Part shown: piece after piece, positions 11,650 through 22,632 of the stretch
How positions within the stretch are numbered: the first letter of the stretch is position 1
Layout of the letters: each line of letters begins with the position of its first letter
Source of the DNA: Trachythela sp. YZ-2020
Taxonomy: Eukaryota > Cnidaria > Anthozoa > Malacalcyonacea > Clavulariidae
Direction of reading: 5' to 3'
Length of the DNA stretch: 64,000 bases
NCBI GenBank assembly: GCA_016169945.1
Contig: JADLSH010000369.1
Coordinates: 5,784,001 to 5,848,000, forward strand
Position numbers and translations under genes: made by a program
The notes under the pieces: generated by a model
The model's database searches: none
Seen by the model: the letters and a program-made list of their open reading frames with translations, nothing else
What the model was told of the DNA's origin: nothing

Positions 11650-14100
11650 TTGTTTTAGCTGGCTACTTAAGAAGGAAGTTTCATTCCTTGGGCGAATAAT
11701 TTCAGCAAATGGATACCATATGGATCCCAAAGCAACGGAGGCGGTTATCTAATTGAAAGGAGCTAGACCCCAAACTGTAGGCGAAGTACGCAAAATAATG
11801 GGTTTTCCGGGGGTATATCAGCGTTCTATCGATAATTTCTCATAAATCGAAGTTGTTATATGATCTCTTGAACTGGGACAAGAAACCTGAAAAGATGTCA
11901 CATGTGAGCAAAAGAAACACCGGGCAAGAGTTCCAGCAATCAACGGCCATCAAATTCACCCATACAATGGACGAAAAAACATGCTGATACCCTGAATATC
12001 CTAATTGAACCGATAACGCCTCCACCTATCCTCGCGTATCCACGATATAATGAACCGTTTATTGTCCATACCGATGCGTCTCATGTCGGGCTGGATGCGA
12101 TGCTTTACCAAAAACAATCTGACGTGATGAGAGTCATTGCTTACGCCTCAAGAACTTTAACTCATCTTCACTCATAAAAGCTTGAGTTTCTCGCGATTAC
12201 CTGTACTATACACTCTGGTTCATGGTATTTACGGACAATAATCCTCTCATTATGTTCTAACAGCAGCCAAGCTAAATGCAGCCGGAATTTCGCTGGGTTG
12301 GTGAGTAATCTGATTTCAACTTCAACATCAAGTATCGGCCTGGTGAAAGTAATACAGACGCCGAGTTTATCTCGGCTTCCAGGTTACTTTGAACAATATA
12401 TGTCATCATTGATTGTCATCATTTACCACTGACCAAAGCTTGTTAGATAAAGAAGAAACGTTTCTTTCGCGCAACCTCAGTAGTTGTCAAATCAAAGTGA
12501 TAGACATTGGGCAAACCCAAAACAAATATCAAAATATGAAGCGCATAAAGGATGTTATCAAGTCACAGCGGGCTCTTACCTTGAAAGAACGACAGCACGA
12601 AACACCGAGGTATATGAGAAGGATCATCGAGCACTTTGTCACCCAAATCTGTCATTGCCTAAAACAAAAACGACCTAATCTTCTGACCCGAGAACCACTT
12701 CAACCAATTACTACAACTTCACCCTTTCAGCTTATAGCTATTGACTTTGTCCACCTTGAACGCAGTTCGGGAGGTTATGAATATACAAAGCAGGTACTAC
12801 AGCTGTCGACAAGATATTCAATTATTTCATTCCTAGATTTGGATTTCCTGAGCGAATTCATTATGACCAGGGGAAAGAATTTGAAAATAATTTGTTCAAG
12901 AGGCTACAGAAGCTGTCAGGAGTTGGTCACTCGCGCACAACGCCCTATCACCCGCAAGGGAATGGCACAGTAGAACGTATGAATAGGACACTTCTTGGGA
13001 TGCTCAGAACTCTACCTGAAATACATAAGATGCATTGGAAAGATCACGTTGCGAAGCTCGTACATGCGTACAACTGCACCCGTCACGATAAACTGGTTAC
13101 TCTCCGTTCATTCTGTTGTTTGGTCGTTCTCCGCGATTGCCGATTGACCTGGCCTTTAATCTAAAAGAAAAAGACGACCCAACCGATTACCATCAGTACG
13201 TTGCAAAATGGAAAACAGCAATGCAAGAGGCATATAACACAACACGTGGTAAGAAGCACAAAGTTCGTTCATCTATTTTGCAATCAGGAGAGTTTTGGTC
13301 CGCAATCTATCCCCAAGAGGAGGCCCTGGGAAGTTACAATATTTTTGGGGAGAGGAGGAGGTGCACGTTGTGGTGTCACGAAAAGGCCCAGATAGTCCTG
13401 TGTACGAAGTTCAATCCGAGTCTAAACAATGAAATCCCGTACATTACACCGTAACATGTTACTTCCGTGTGATTACCTATCAAGTGAATCGGCCGAACCA
13501 AAGTCTCGACAGCGCAGAAAACAACACCCGGTCCCGAAATGATCTCGTAGGAAATCTTCACTGTCCGAAAATGATCTCCGCAGGCGAAATAACGGTCCGA
13601 AATGATTCCGTAGGCGAAATCTGTAACTCAACTGATGATGAAGACGAATTTTTGTCAGTTTCTCGTTGGTCACCGACACGAGTAGAACCACCTAACAACG
13701 TTCGTCAAGCCAGGGAGAAGTCAAATTATACGGAACGACCACTGATCTGAGAGTGTACTCTCAGATCAGTGGGAACGACCAATGGAAGAAATCCCAGAAA
13801 CTCGAGAAGATCCAAGCGTAGGAGTTGAAGAAACCCTGTAGCTGGCGCAGAAGAAACAGTCGGTGCTAATCGTCCCAGAGGAATAGACAAGTCCCACAAT
13901 GGTTGACGTATTATGCACCTGGACATGCAGCCCTTTACCATTGTGGTGCGAGGTTTAGGCAATTCCAACAACTAGTCCCAGAACCCTATCAATTCTAGCA
14001 ACCAGTCCCACAACCGCACCATATCAATTCCAGCAACCAGTCCCACAACCCAATCAATTCCTACAACTTGAATCAGCTTTAATGTGGTTACAAGGAATAT
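11650..14100 (+). mobile_element. Decayed Ty3/gypsy pol (RT end, RNase H, integrase)
   Basis: Translated pieces in order are the RT C-terminus (KEVSFLGRIISANGYHMD), RNase H (FIVHTDASHVGLDAML; VIAYASRTL), the chromatic linker region (IKYRPGESNTDAEFISA), an H2C2-zone fragment, and integrase ([28 protein letters not shown]), then [14 protein letters not shown]. Frames shift repeatedly (near 11750, 12170, 12890, 13110) and the central integrase aspartate region is deleted. No LTRs found. The tail after 13470 resembles the variable end of gypsy pol and ends near a PQPLQ-like repeat of AACCAGTCCCACAACC. Confidence 0.85.
13739..13772. repeat. Perfect 16-bp-arm palindrome flanked by 9-bp direct repeat
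   Basis: Arms CCACTGATCTGAGAGT and its exact reverse complement are separated by GT. The motif GGAACGACC occurs immediately on both sides (13732-13740 and 13772-13780), looking like a short insertion with target duplication inside the decayed gypsy sequence. Confidence 0.75.
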
Positions 14101-14315
14101 TAGAGACGTGGCAGCGGAAGGTCTGATCAACCCAACCGTTGTTCTATCAAAATAGGACTTACTTATAGGACAAAAACGTCATTGTTACCATAGCAACGAT
14201 AATTACGCGCAACGAGTGCTTGTCAAGAAGATTATTTTTTATGAAAAATTAAGTTATGACTTGTACAAGGTAATTTTCCTGCAACTTGCAAATGTGGGCA
14301 TTGCTTATTAATTTT

Positions 14316-14595
14316 CAGGGTTCGTACGGCCCCTGGAAATCCTGGATTTTTTTCTTATCTTGGAAACCCCTGGAAAAGTCCTGAAATTTCAAACTACCAC
14401 CTGGAAAACCCTGGAAAACTGAACTTGTATTAAAAGATGTTTATCTAAGTAATATTAAACCTGCAATAAAGTGTTGAGGTCTTGGAAAAATTATTTTTGT
14501 CTTGCTTTAAATATCCCTGAAAAACCCTGGAAAATGACAGAAAAACGTCCTGGAAAGTCCTTGATTTTTAAAATTATGAAGGTGTACGAACCCTG
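14316..14595. mobile_element. hAT-like MITE (280 bp)
   Basis: Termini CAGGGTTCGTAC and GTACGAACCCTG are exact inverted repeats (allowing one inserted spacer base), with subterminal CCTGGAAAA motifs repeated in both orientations. The hexamer AATTTT flanks both ends; the 8-bp duplication usual for hAT is not clean. No coding capacity. It lies in the intron upstream of the domain 2 long exon. Confidence 0.75.
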
Positions 14596-14714
14596 AATTT
14601 TATATAAGTGATTCCGTTCTTAACATAGCTCTCTGTTTTAAGTATCAACTATTTTGCAAGTGGCAGTAAAAATTGCCTCAAGTAAAATGCCGGTAAGTCG
14701 CTATAGTTTCGTAC

Positions 14715-14947
14715 CATCATTATCAATAATTCGTATGGTCGTCTCATTAATACTTCCAATTCTTGTAAATGAGTTGGTAGTTGACAAGCTAGCTGTGAAT
14801 CGTTCAGTTCCTTCAATGAACTCATCATCGGTTATATTAACTCTAATGTGCTGTAATGTTGGTCCTCCAGGCGTAAATCTCAGAGGAGAATTGGTTAAAC
14901 TTGTATAGTCAACTCCTGCCAGAGCCGTATCTTGTTCTGTAGAAACA
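14715..14947 (-). CDS. Calx-beta second-half exon, domain 2
   Basis: A 233-nt exon between acceptor TTTCAG and donor GTACGA. It contains AGVDY, RFTPGG, the Calx-beta signature DDEFIEGTERF and the terminal IIDNDG. Phase and length match the 2796-3028 exon exactly. The acidic clusters are the residues that bind calcium in this domain family. Confidence 0.88.
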
Positions 14948-15009
14948 CTGAAACAAAAATACGTCTTTACTTAATAATTATATTCCTACCCTATATTCCC
15001 CCGCATATG

Positions 15010-15395
15010 CATGCGCCTATAAACGGATAATTACAATTTTCGAGTTTTTTTCGAGTGAAAATTACCGTTTATAGGCGCCGCACCTACAAAAATCCGTATA
15101 TAGGCGCACCATCGTCCCCCCCAAAAAAATAAGTCTCTAATCATAGTTAATAGAAATATAACAATAATATCTATTGTAATATATCATAGCAATAATAACA
15201 GAATATAAACGAACAGTAACGTATGGCAATGTTTGATGCCCTAAAAACTCTATTCTCTCATTTTAAACTAATCCTTATTTTCGTTGTTTGTTGAACAATC
15301 TCATGCACTCCGATTTTGATAACTTAAAGGCGCATGCGCGTATAACCGGATATAAGCGCTGGCGCCTATATCTGGGGGAGCGCCTATATCTTGAG
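15010..15395. repeat. Inverted repeats of CGCCTATAAACGG type
   Basis: GCGCCTATAAACGGATAATT at about 15013-15032 faces its complement at about 15058-15082 across a T-rich loop. Related GCGCCTATAT motifs follow at 15090-15110 and 15340-15395. This looks like a palindromic MITE or its decayed copies; the motif class recurs as GGCGCTTAA at 30870-31000. Confidence 0.55.
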
Positions 15396-15796
15396 GTATT
15401 AGGCTATAGCATACATTATTCGCTTCTCTGATTTAAGTAAATGAATGTAATCCAGGATGATAATATTCACGACCCCAATAACGTTAATTTACATAAACAC
15501 GAGTAGCGAAACATGTCTGAAAACAGAAAGTATATTATAACTACTAATTAAAGAACGTTGCCAGTATTTTTTCACTATAAACAATATAAGGACTGCAAAG
15601 AAATCTTTGTATATAAATATCACTCAAATACTATATACATGCATTGTATATGACGTATCTTGCGGCATCTCACGGTTAACTAGTTTGAACATATACTGCA
15701 TATATTCATATCAAGAAGAATATACTGCATGCAAAATACACAATATTGCGGAAAACAAATGTTTCTTCATAAAGACTTAAAATATAATCAACGTAC
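15396..15796. other. Intron segment, no feature seen
   Basis: AT-rich intron between the palindromic repeats and the domain 2 short exon. Confidence 0.5.
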
Positions 15797-15905
15797 CTCA
15801 CTGAAGTAGGATCTTCCAAAACTCCAGTCAAGATAACCCAGATATCAACATAACCATATGTTTCATTTCCAGATAAAACTTCACTTGTAAACTGCACAGT
15901 CGCAA
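15797..15905 (-). CDS. Calx-beta first-half exon, domain 2
   Basis: A 109-nt exon with acceptor CCAAG and donor GTACGT. It starts with two bases and ends with two bases of split codons. The peptide (VATVQFTSEV, then SGNETYG, then VDIWVIL) is the first beta strands of a Calx-beta domain. Its partner is the long exon at 14715-14947. Confidence 0.8.
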
Positions 15906-16129
15906 CTTGGAAAAAATATTTTTCAAGAAATTAATGAATATGGACACAAGGCAAAGGAAGAGAGCAAGGAGATGTTGCCTGGGCAAGGGGTTGAAAATAT
16001 ATACCCTTGTCCCGCAACCAACCACGAGTGTTTATTTAAATACACACTTTAATTTCCTCTCGCCCGCATTTTCGAGCGCTCTTTATAACTTCCAAATAAA
16101 AATCCCTTTGAGAGACAGATTTAATTGGA

Positions 16130-16760
16130 GCAAGTCTAGTACACACTGTGGTGATGGGCTGGCAGTGGCAGGCCATGAATTTTCAACTATAGCAGTAAAC
16201 TTCTTATTCACTTTGCTGCCTACAAAAGTATGCAGTAGACAGCTGTCTTAAATGTCTCACCTCCCCGAGTCGCGTTATATCTGTTTGAAGGACACAGGAG
16301 GTCTTACTGTTCAAAGGCTCATGCAACATGAGTTGACTTATGTTAAAAATCTCCGCCCAAAGATTGTATTGCTTGAAGTGGGCACTAATGATTTATCAAC
16401 TTTGCCCCCGGAGGTCGTTGGCTCAAAAATTGATGGGCTTGCACATTTGCTTCGTGAGCAACTAAACGTTGGAGTAGTTGGTGTGTGCCAGGTCATACTA
16501 ACCGGAATGTTTCGCACTCAAACGCGCCTGATAAATTGTTTAACGATAAAGCTGTGATCTTGAGACAATACTTGTCTGTGGTGCTCGCGGATGAGCGGGT
16601 ATATTTTTATGGGAGCATCGGGACTTTTCCCGGACTGATCGAGTCGATCCAAGATGGGGTCCACTGTAACTCTGCCGGACAATACTGCTTATACCGCAGT
16701 TATCGTGGGGCCATTTTAAAAGCATTTATATTCAGATATTATTGCCTTTATACCGGTTGT
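16130..16760 (+). pseudogene. SGNH/GDSL-type hydrolase domain of a YR retroelement
   Basis: Two overlapping frames (16252-16557 and 16485-16802) together resemble an SGNH hydrolase: VLLEVGTNDLSTLPPEVV (the conserved G-N block), then GVHCNSAGQYCLYRSYRGAI (catalytic histidine block). A frameshift near 16520 separates them. SGNH domains are known from Ngaro-type tyrosine-recombinase retrotransposons, matching the gag and RT that follow. In Ngaro elements as I recall them this domain is at the 3' side, whereas here it is upstream, so it may be the tail of a preceding copy. Confidence 0.6.
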
Positions 16761-17199
16761 GTACTTGTGTGTTGGATTTTTCTCCACAGGAACTGTTCAT
16801 GAATTTGTGGGTTTATATATACAATTGTTGTGTATCATTCGTTTGTTATTTGTACTTGTATATTTGTTGGAATATGTCCTAGCTAAGCCATTGGCATTGG
16901 CTTTCTTATATATGTGTGATTAGGTATATATAATTTGCCACTGTTTCTGTGTTTATAGAAAAATGCATGTCTAAGCAGGATAGAGCGAAAAAGCGTTTTC
17001 AAATGCCTGCAGTTGAAGTCAATATATTGTGGGATGGAGCGGCCTGTTGTTTTCAGATTGCCCGATTATATATTTAAGAGAGGTTCATTTGCGGCTACCT
17101 TCGTTGCATGCCAGAATTATCTCGCTGCTTTATGTTGTGTTTGTTTTGTCTTGTGTTACCGGTAATTTTTTTTTGACATGATGATTTGTCTTACTGGGG

Positions 17200-18433
17200 C
17201 CTCGAGTTTACATGGTATACACATAACTAAATTTTTGCCTATCCCCCGTCTTTTAGTTCTCTTTTTCAGACTACGCCTGCTACTCGTCCCAGTACCCGTA
17301 TACAACGGCGAGCGCAACCAATGGCACCACGTCCTACAACATCGCGGCGTCGTGCGGTTACAGCAACAACACAACCATCAGGGCAGCGTGTACAGGATAT
17401 CGAACCTTCTCCGGCGGCTTCAGTTCTCCTTCGGTTCCAGCTCCAAGCCCTTCCACTTCAATATCGAGTGATACGGTACGACAGATTACCTCGACTGTGT
17501 TACAGGCTGTGGTGGCTTCATTGAATGCTGTGAATCCGGGACCCAGGACCCAGGAGTTGCCTTTGGCAACATCAGGTATCGGGGTGGGCCCGGTGGGCGC
17601 TACTAGACAGCTTTAGCAAACACAACGCGACGTCAAAGAGGACGTGAAAATGGCGTAAAAATGGCGTGGGCACATCCATAGATGGGCACGTCCGGTAGGT
17701 GAGAGTTTGGTCCAAGTTTCTTCTCCTTCATGCTCAAATATAGCTAATTTTAATTCAATTACTGTGCCAATTGATGCTCAAGTGAGCGCTAAGCTGAAGG
17801 CTAGAATTTGGGCCAACGAATATTTCGATTTTGCCTTATTACTTACTTCAGGGGCAGGTGATGTTAGGTATCATCTGTCTCTGAGTGCTCAGGATGGTTC
17901 CTCTTTATCAACTTTATCTTTGGAACCAGCCACAAAATCTAAGCCTATCCTGAATGTTGATGTTTGGACAACTGCCTTTCAAATATTCGTTGGTGTTTAC
18001 ACGGGCAAATACCCCACAGAGGCACCAGCTTCAATGAATTGTGGGGAGGTCATTCGGGATTTGGCGGCACGAGGGGGTGATTGGCGATTTTATGACTCTC
18101 AGTTTCGTGTATTGCGTCAAAGTAACCCCTTAGCCATGCCATGGGGTAGCTTTAGATTCGTGCACAAAACTTGAGCAATGCACGACTTCCTAGGCACACG
18201 TATGCACGAAATAACTCATCATCACCTTCAATGGGTTTATTTGTTCCTAGAGGGTTCTGTTGTAGATTTCACCGAGGTTTCGATTGCCCGGGCTGTAACT
18301 TTCAACATAAGTGTTTTAAATGTGGGGTTGTGCACCCAGCAGCACGGTGCAGTTTTCGTCCCTCCAGGACTGGACCCAACCCTCCCTCCAGCGTTGCCAA
18401 ATCTCGACCTGCCAACACCGGTTCGCGTTGAGC
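17200..18433 (+). pseudogene. gag-like region of DIRS/Ngaro-type retroelement
   Basis: A basic Thr/Pro/Arg-rich stretch (17270-17530) precedes a frame at 17707-18174 encoding a globular segment (SAKLKARIWANEYFDFALLL, then VDVWTTAFQIFVGVYTGKYP). The next frame (18171-18431) carries a cysteine/histidine cluster (CCRFHRGFDCPGCNFQHKC, then CGVVHPAARC) like the zinc-binding end of YR-element gag proteins. Frames are broken between the pieces (stop near 17620, shift near 18174). Confidence 0.65.
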
Positions 18434-19885
18434 GCATGCTTCCTCTTCTATGTGCATATAATGCAAAATTAACTTTGTTTTTATCTAATGGGTTTAAGTT
18501 TGGTTTTCCCCTTCATTTTGAAGGTCCACACAAGTCGTATCATGCGGGAAATTTATTAAGTGTAATTCAAAAACCTTCGATTGTTAATGCTAAGATTTTT
18601 AAAGAGGTGCAGGCCAAACGACTTGCAGGGTCTTTTGAAAACCCAACTTTTCCTAATTTTCGTGTACCTCCTTTGGGTGTTGTTCCTAAGAAGGCCCCTT
18701 GGGAATATTGATTGATTCATCACTTGTCATTTCCGAGCGGTGATTCAATAAATGATGGTATTGCTCAGGAGCACTCATCTGTATCTTATGCCCGCGTAGA
18801 TGATGCGGTACGATTGATCAAGCAGTTAGGTCGTGGTTGTATTTTAGCTAATTAAAACTGATATCAAAAGTGCATTTCGCATTATCCCTATCAGACCATT
18901 GGATTATGATCTGCTGGGGATATCAGTTTGGGAAGAAAAATTTTACCATGATCGGGCAATGCCCATGGGTTGCGCATCTTCATGTCGCACTTTTGAAATG
19001 TTTAGCACTGCTATTGAATGGATTGCTCGGAATCGTTTAGGTATTTTTCATAATTATTATTCACATATTAGATGATTATCTTATGGCAGCTGCTTCATAT
19101 CACCAATATCGCATTAACCTTCACCGTTTCTTGTCACTTTGTGAATACGTGGGCGTACCTATCGCTGCCGAAAAAACTGTCGGACCACAAACCATCCTTG
19201 CCTTTGCCGGTATTGAATTGGACACCGAAAGGATGGAAGCTCGTTTGCCGTCTGATAAACCTGAAAAATGCAAACTAATGCTTTCGTCTTTTCTAAAGCG
19301 TAAAAAGGCCACTTTGCAGGAGATTCAGTCTCTGGATGGCCTACTTAATTTTGCATGCTCAGTAGTTGTCCCAGGTCGGGCTTTTCTAAAGCGTCTTATT
19401 GATTTAACCAAGGGCATAAAATCTGCCCATCATTTTATTTGCCTGACTAAGGCGGTTAAATATGATCTTCGCCTCTGGCAGTCTTTTTTTGGGTGGTTTT
19501 AATGGTCGGTCGTTTTTTCTAAGCGATGTTTGGCTTGATTCTCATAGCTTAAACTTGTATACTGGTTCTGCCGCTAGTTTAGGCTTCGGGGAGTTTTTTG
19601 GCTATGAGTGGTGTTTTGGGTCTTGGCCGGAACATTGGAAAAAACTCAACATCGCCATTATCTACGCCGGCTGGTGCTAGCCTGTTTGAAATTGAATATT
19701 ATATTTAGGGCTCGTCATGTAGCGGGTGTTAAAAACGTTTTAGCCGGTTTATCCCGCTTACAGGTATCCAGGTTCAAGCAGCTAGCACCGGTGGGTGTGC
19801 ATCCTTCACCAGTAGACAATTTGTGGATTCGACTCGATTACTCCTGCTCCATCTGCCGTAGTAGACGGTTGCGAGTTAATAATGG
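18434..19885 (+). pseudogene. Reverse transcriptase-RNase H of DIRS/Ngaro-type retroelement
   Basis: Successive frames give RT motifs: PLGVVPKKAPWEY, IHHLSFPSGDSINDGI, KTDIKSAFRIIPI, GCASSCRTFEMFSTAIEW, the catalytic LDDYL at about 19068-19083, then FAGIELDT. The RNase H part follows (FLSDVWLDSHSLNLYTGSAA; ARHVAGVKNVLAGLSRLQ). The wording is characteristic of DIRS-like rather than LTR or LINE RTs. There are several frameshifts and a stop, so it is inactive. It is cut at about 19880 by gypsy sequence in the opposite orientation and resumes with the recombinase at about 21545. Confidence 0.8.
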
Positions 19886-21480
19886 GGGTAGCCCCATGTT
19901 TACCTACTAAAATATAGTTACCTAAATTAAGATCTTGGCATAATGACAGATTATTTTGGCTGATGAAGTCCCAGCCCAGAACACAATCATATGGTATACT
20001 ATTACTAACTAAGAAGTCTCCGTTAAAGCGTGCACGAGTTCCTAAAAATTTAACAATACTAGATAGGTGACCTTGAATATTTACATTGTGCCGTTATGGA
20101 AACACATTTGGCTTTCTTCGACTTATTTAATTTACGATCGTCAAAGTCAATTGTTCGCTGTACAGACTGACTAATGAAAGATTTCATGGAACCAGAGTCA
20201 ATAAGAGCACGAACACGGACTTCGTCCACAAAACAATCAACAAACGGGTGGATAATAGGACACTTATCAATAACATTTGTACTTACGACAGGATGGGCGC
20301 ATCTCCACCAATTTTCCGTCCATTCTTTAGAAGTTTAAATGACGCGGTGATCTACAATCTCGCGCAACGTGTCCCGGTTTTCCACAGTTAAAACAAGTGA
20401 TAATCCCGAGCAAAATGACCTGGTAAACCACACGTATAACAGGATCCAGATGGCGAGGGTCGAAGTAAAGTACGTGTAGAATTGTCCGTACGTTTCAGGC
20501 GGTTCTCTAGTGCTTGCTGTTTCTCCGCGATGCCAGCAACCATGGTAATAAGCTCTTTCAACTGTGGGTCGGCTGGAGAGGAAGAGTGAGCAACAGCATC
20601 AACTTGAACGGGCGGAATCTCTGCCGCTGTTGGACGCCCAAGAGCACGAAATCGTTGAGTGAACTCGATCATTTCGTCCAGTGTAGGAATAGGGTTATGC
20701 TCCAGCATCTTCGGCTTCAGCGATGGTGGTAGACCTCTTGAGAATTGCCTCGTCAACAACGCAGTTTTTGCGTCCACCGAAAGAGTCGGGTCAGCTTTTG
20801 AGAGAATATTCTCCAACTCCCATTTATACACCGACGGATCTTCTTCAGGCCCCAAAATTCTGAGTTCAAACTCGGCAAAGAATTCAATTTTCACGTTTTG
20901 CTTGCGGACAGAGGGCTCGTCGCATCGATTTCACCGCATCCGCGTAAGTTTTCCTGTCTTCTGCGGGAATAGCATAAAAATTACTGGCCGCTCGACCACG
21001 CAAGAAGGCTGGCAGTTTTACGATTTTTCCGTCGTTAGCCTCGGTTACTTTCCAACCATTCGCAGCACAACAAGCATCAAATAATTCGCGTAACCAAGCA
21101 TCAAAATCGCCATCATTAAATTTTCCCAGCAGTATTGCAGACATTGTAGTATTTTCCGCTGCCACCAAATGTAACGAGCCGAGCAAACACAACACGCAAC
21201 GTTGTCAAGACCCAACTTAACTTTATTTTCTTTTACATCCCATATTTATAATCTAGTGAGCTATAATTACATTATCACATTATCACGGATGCAGCTTGCA
21301 AAATGAAGCATACGCCGCTAATTATGGTTGACTTCCTTATTTACACGTTGACACATTCTTATCCGTTACACGTTCTTAAGGGTTGGTGAAATAACTTATT
21401 ACCCACGGTCTCCAATAGTGCTTCAACTCAACAAGGTTGTTAAACTTGTAAATAACACAGGAGCATTAACTGGACTAAAA
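19880..21480 (-). mobile_element. Ty3/gypsy fragment: gag, CCHC knuckle and protease
   Basis: The minus strand encodes a gag start (LLGKFNDGDFDAWLRELFDA, 20884-21195), then a second frame (20388-20894) with ELRILGPEEDPSVYKWELE and QFSRGLPPSLKPKM, ending in a zinc knuckle CYTCGLPGHFARD with the last cysteine replaced. A retropepsin follows (VRVRALIDSGSMKSFIS at about 20165-20240, then YDCVLGWDF-like text after a frameshift). RT is absent: the fragment stops near 19880 at the junction with the DIRS-like RNase H. It interrupts the DIRS/Ngaro element. No LTR pair was found; 21200-21480 may hold leader or LTR sequence. Confidence 0.7.
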
Positions 21481-21880
21481 ATAGTGTTTGGTGATTTTAA
21501 ACACCCATACAACCAACCTAAAGTGTCAATTACACTATGTCAATGATCTGACATATGTCCAATGCAGAGCTTGCTTGACTATTTTGCACTCCGAGGCTTC
21601 TCTGACGGCCCTCTATTTCGCATGCTTGACGACCAAGCTGTTTCACGTAACTGCAGGTTCACAGCAAATCTTAGTTCAATTTTTCGTCAATGTGGCTTAG
21701 ATACTACGAAAAGGCCACAGCTTTCGTATCGGGGCTGCAACATTTGCAGCCGAATATAGCTTTTCTGATGCACAAATACGATTGATGTGACGTTGGAAAG
21801 CCGATGCGTTTCGAAAATATATCCGTGCTCCAAGTTTTACTCTGAGTGCATGAGGGAGCTACTCTGCAATTTTCACGTAC
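21481..21880 (+). pseudogene. Tyrosine recombinase C-terminal part of DIRS/Ngaro element
   Basis: The frame at 21562-21759 reads LLDYFALRGFSDGPLFRMLD, FRQCGLDTTKRPQLSYRG, then in shifted frame FSDAQIRLM, RWKADAFRKYIRAPS. This is the catalytic end of the DIRS/Ngaro recombinase (the R-H-R region before the nucleophile tyrosine, here in KYIR). It lies downstream of the RT-RNase H in the same orientation once the gypsy insert is discounted. Confidence 0.7.
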
Positions 21881-22351
21881 AGCTACGTTAACGTTACGAA
21901 GTTTGCATTATTCAGCAAGTTAACGAAGTGGCATGACTTGTCTGGATTTCTTGCATTAATTCGTAACAATATTTCATTTACCCACAATGAGCGCATGATT
22001 TGCTGCTTATGTTCTTTCTTATTGTTGAGTTTAGCGTAGGTTTTCTGCCTCCGGCAATTTCTTGTCACGCTGGGGGGGGGGGTTGTCTTCTTTACCCAAG
22101 AAGACTTTTGGCGTTTTAAATACCCCACCTTTTCTGTGCGAACTCATATTTATATTAATATTTGTGGTATTAGTTAATACATCAGTTATTATAAAAATTA
22201 ATAAATCGGCATGTGCTTACGCACATAGCCAAATTTCTCCCATACATGTCTTAAGTTGTTTTTTGATCTGACGCACAGAAAACGGAGCTCATCGTGACAA
22301 GTACCTCGCCGGAGGTTACATATAAATAAAGGAAGCGATAAATCAACTTAC
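21881..22351. other. Intron segment with G9 run
   Basis: AT-rich intron between the YR element and the domain 1 exon. A homopolymer of about ten G lies at 22073-22082. No coding sequence recognised. Confidence 0.5.
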
Positions 22352-22593
22352 TATCATCATTCAGAATTGTCACAACTGTTTCAGATGGATTAGCAAGTTG
22401 CGCAAGACCAGTAGATCCTGCTGGTATTCCAAGTTTCACTTTGAAAGTTTCATCATATTCAACTAATGTATCGGGAAGGATCTGTACTGTGAGACTACGT
22501 GTCTGGCTTCCAGAAAATGATGTGAATGTCACAAGTCTATTCGGATTATTATAGTCCTGACCAGCTGACGCCACGTCATTAAAGGTACTCAAA
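22352..22593 (-). CDS. Calx-beta second-half exon, domain 1
   Basis: A 242-nt exon sits between a clean acceptor (CCTGCAG) and donor (GTAAGT). It starts with one base of a split codon and ends with one base, the phase shared by all long exons of this gene. The protein reads through GQDY, then an acidic stretch DTLVEYDETF and ends ILNDD, the calcium-binding end of a Calx-beta sandwich. The matching short first-half exon should lie upstream (right) but I could not find it before exon 1. Confidence 0.85.
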
Positions 22594-22632
22594 CTGCAGG
22601 AAACAAGAAGCAAAATAGGCATAGCGTTGTGT

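Noticed and set aside
15010..15395. Regulatory palindromes in the intron
   Set aside because: The CGCCTATAAACGG inverted repeats recur as relatives elsewhere (30870-31000), so a MITE origin is more likely than a gene-specific regulatory site.
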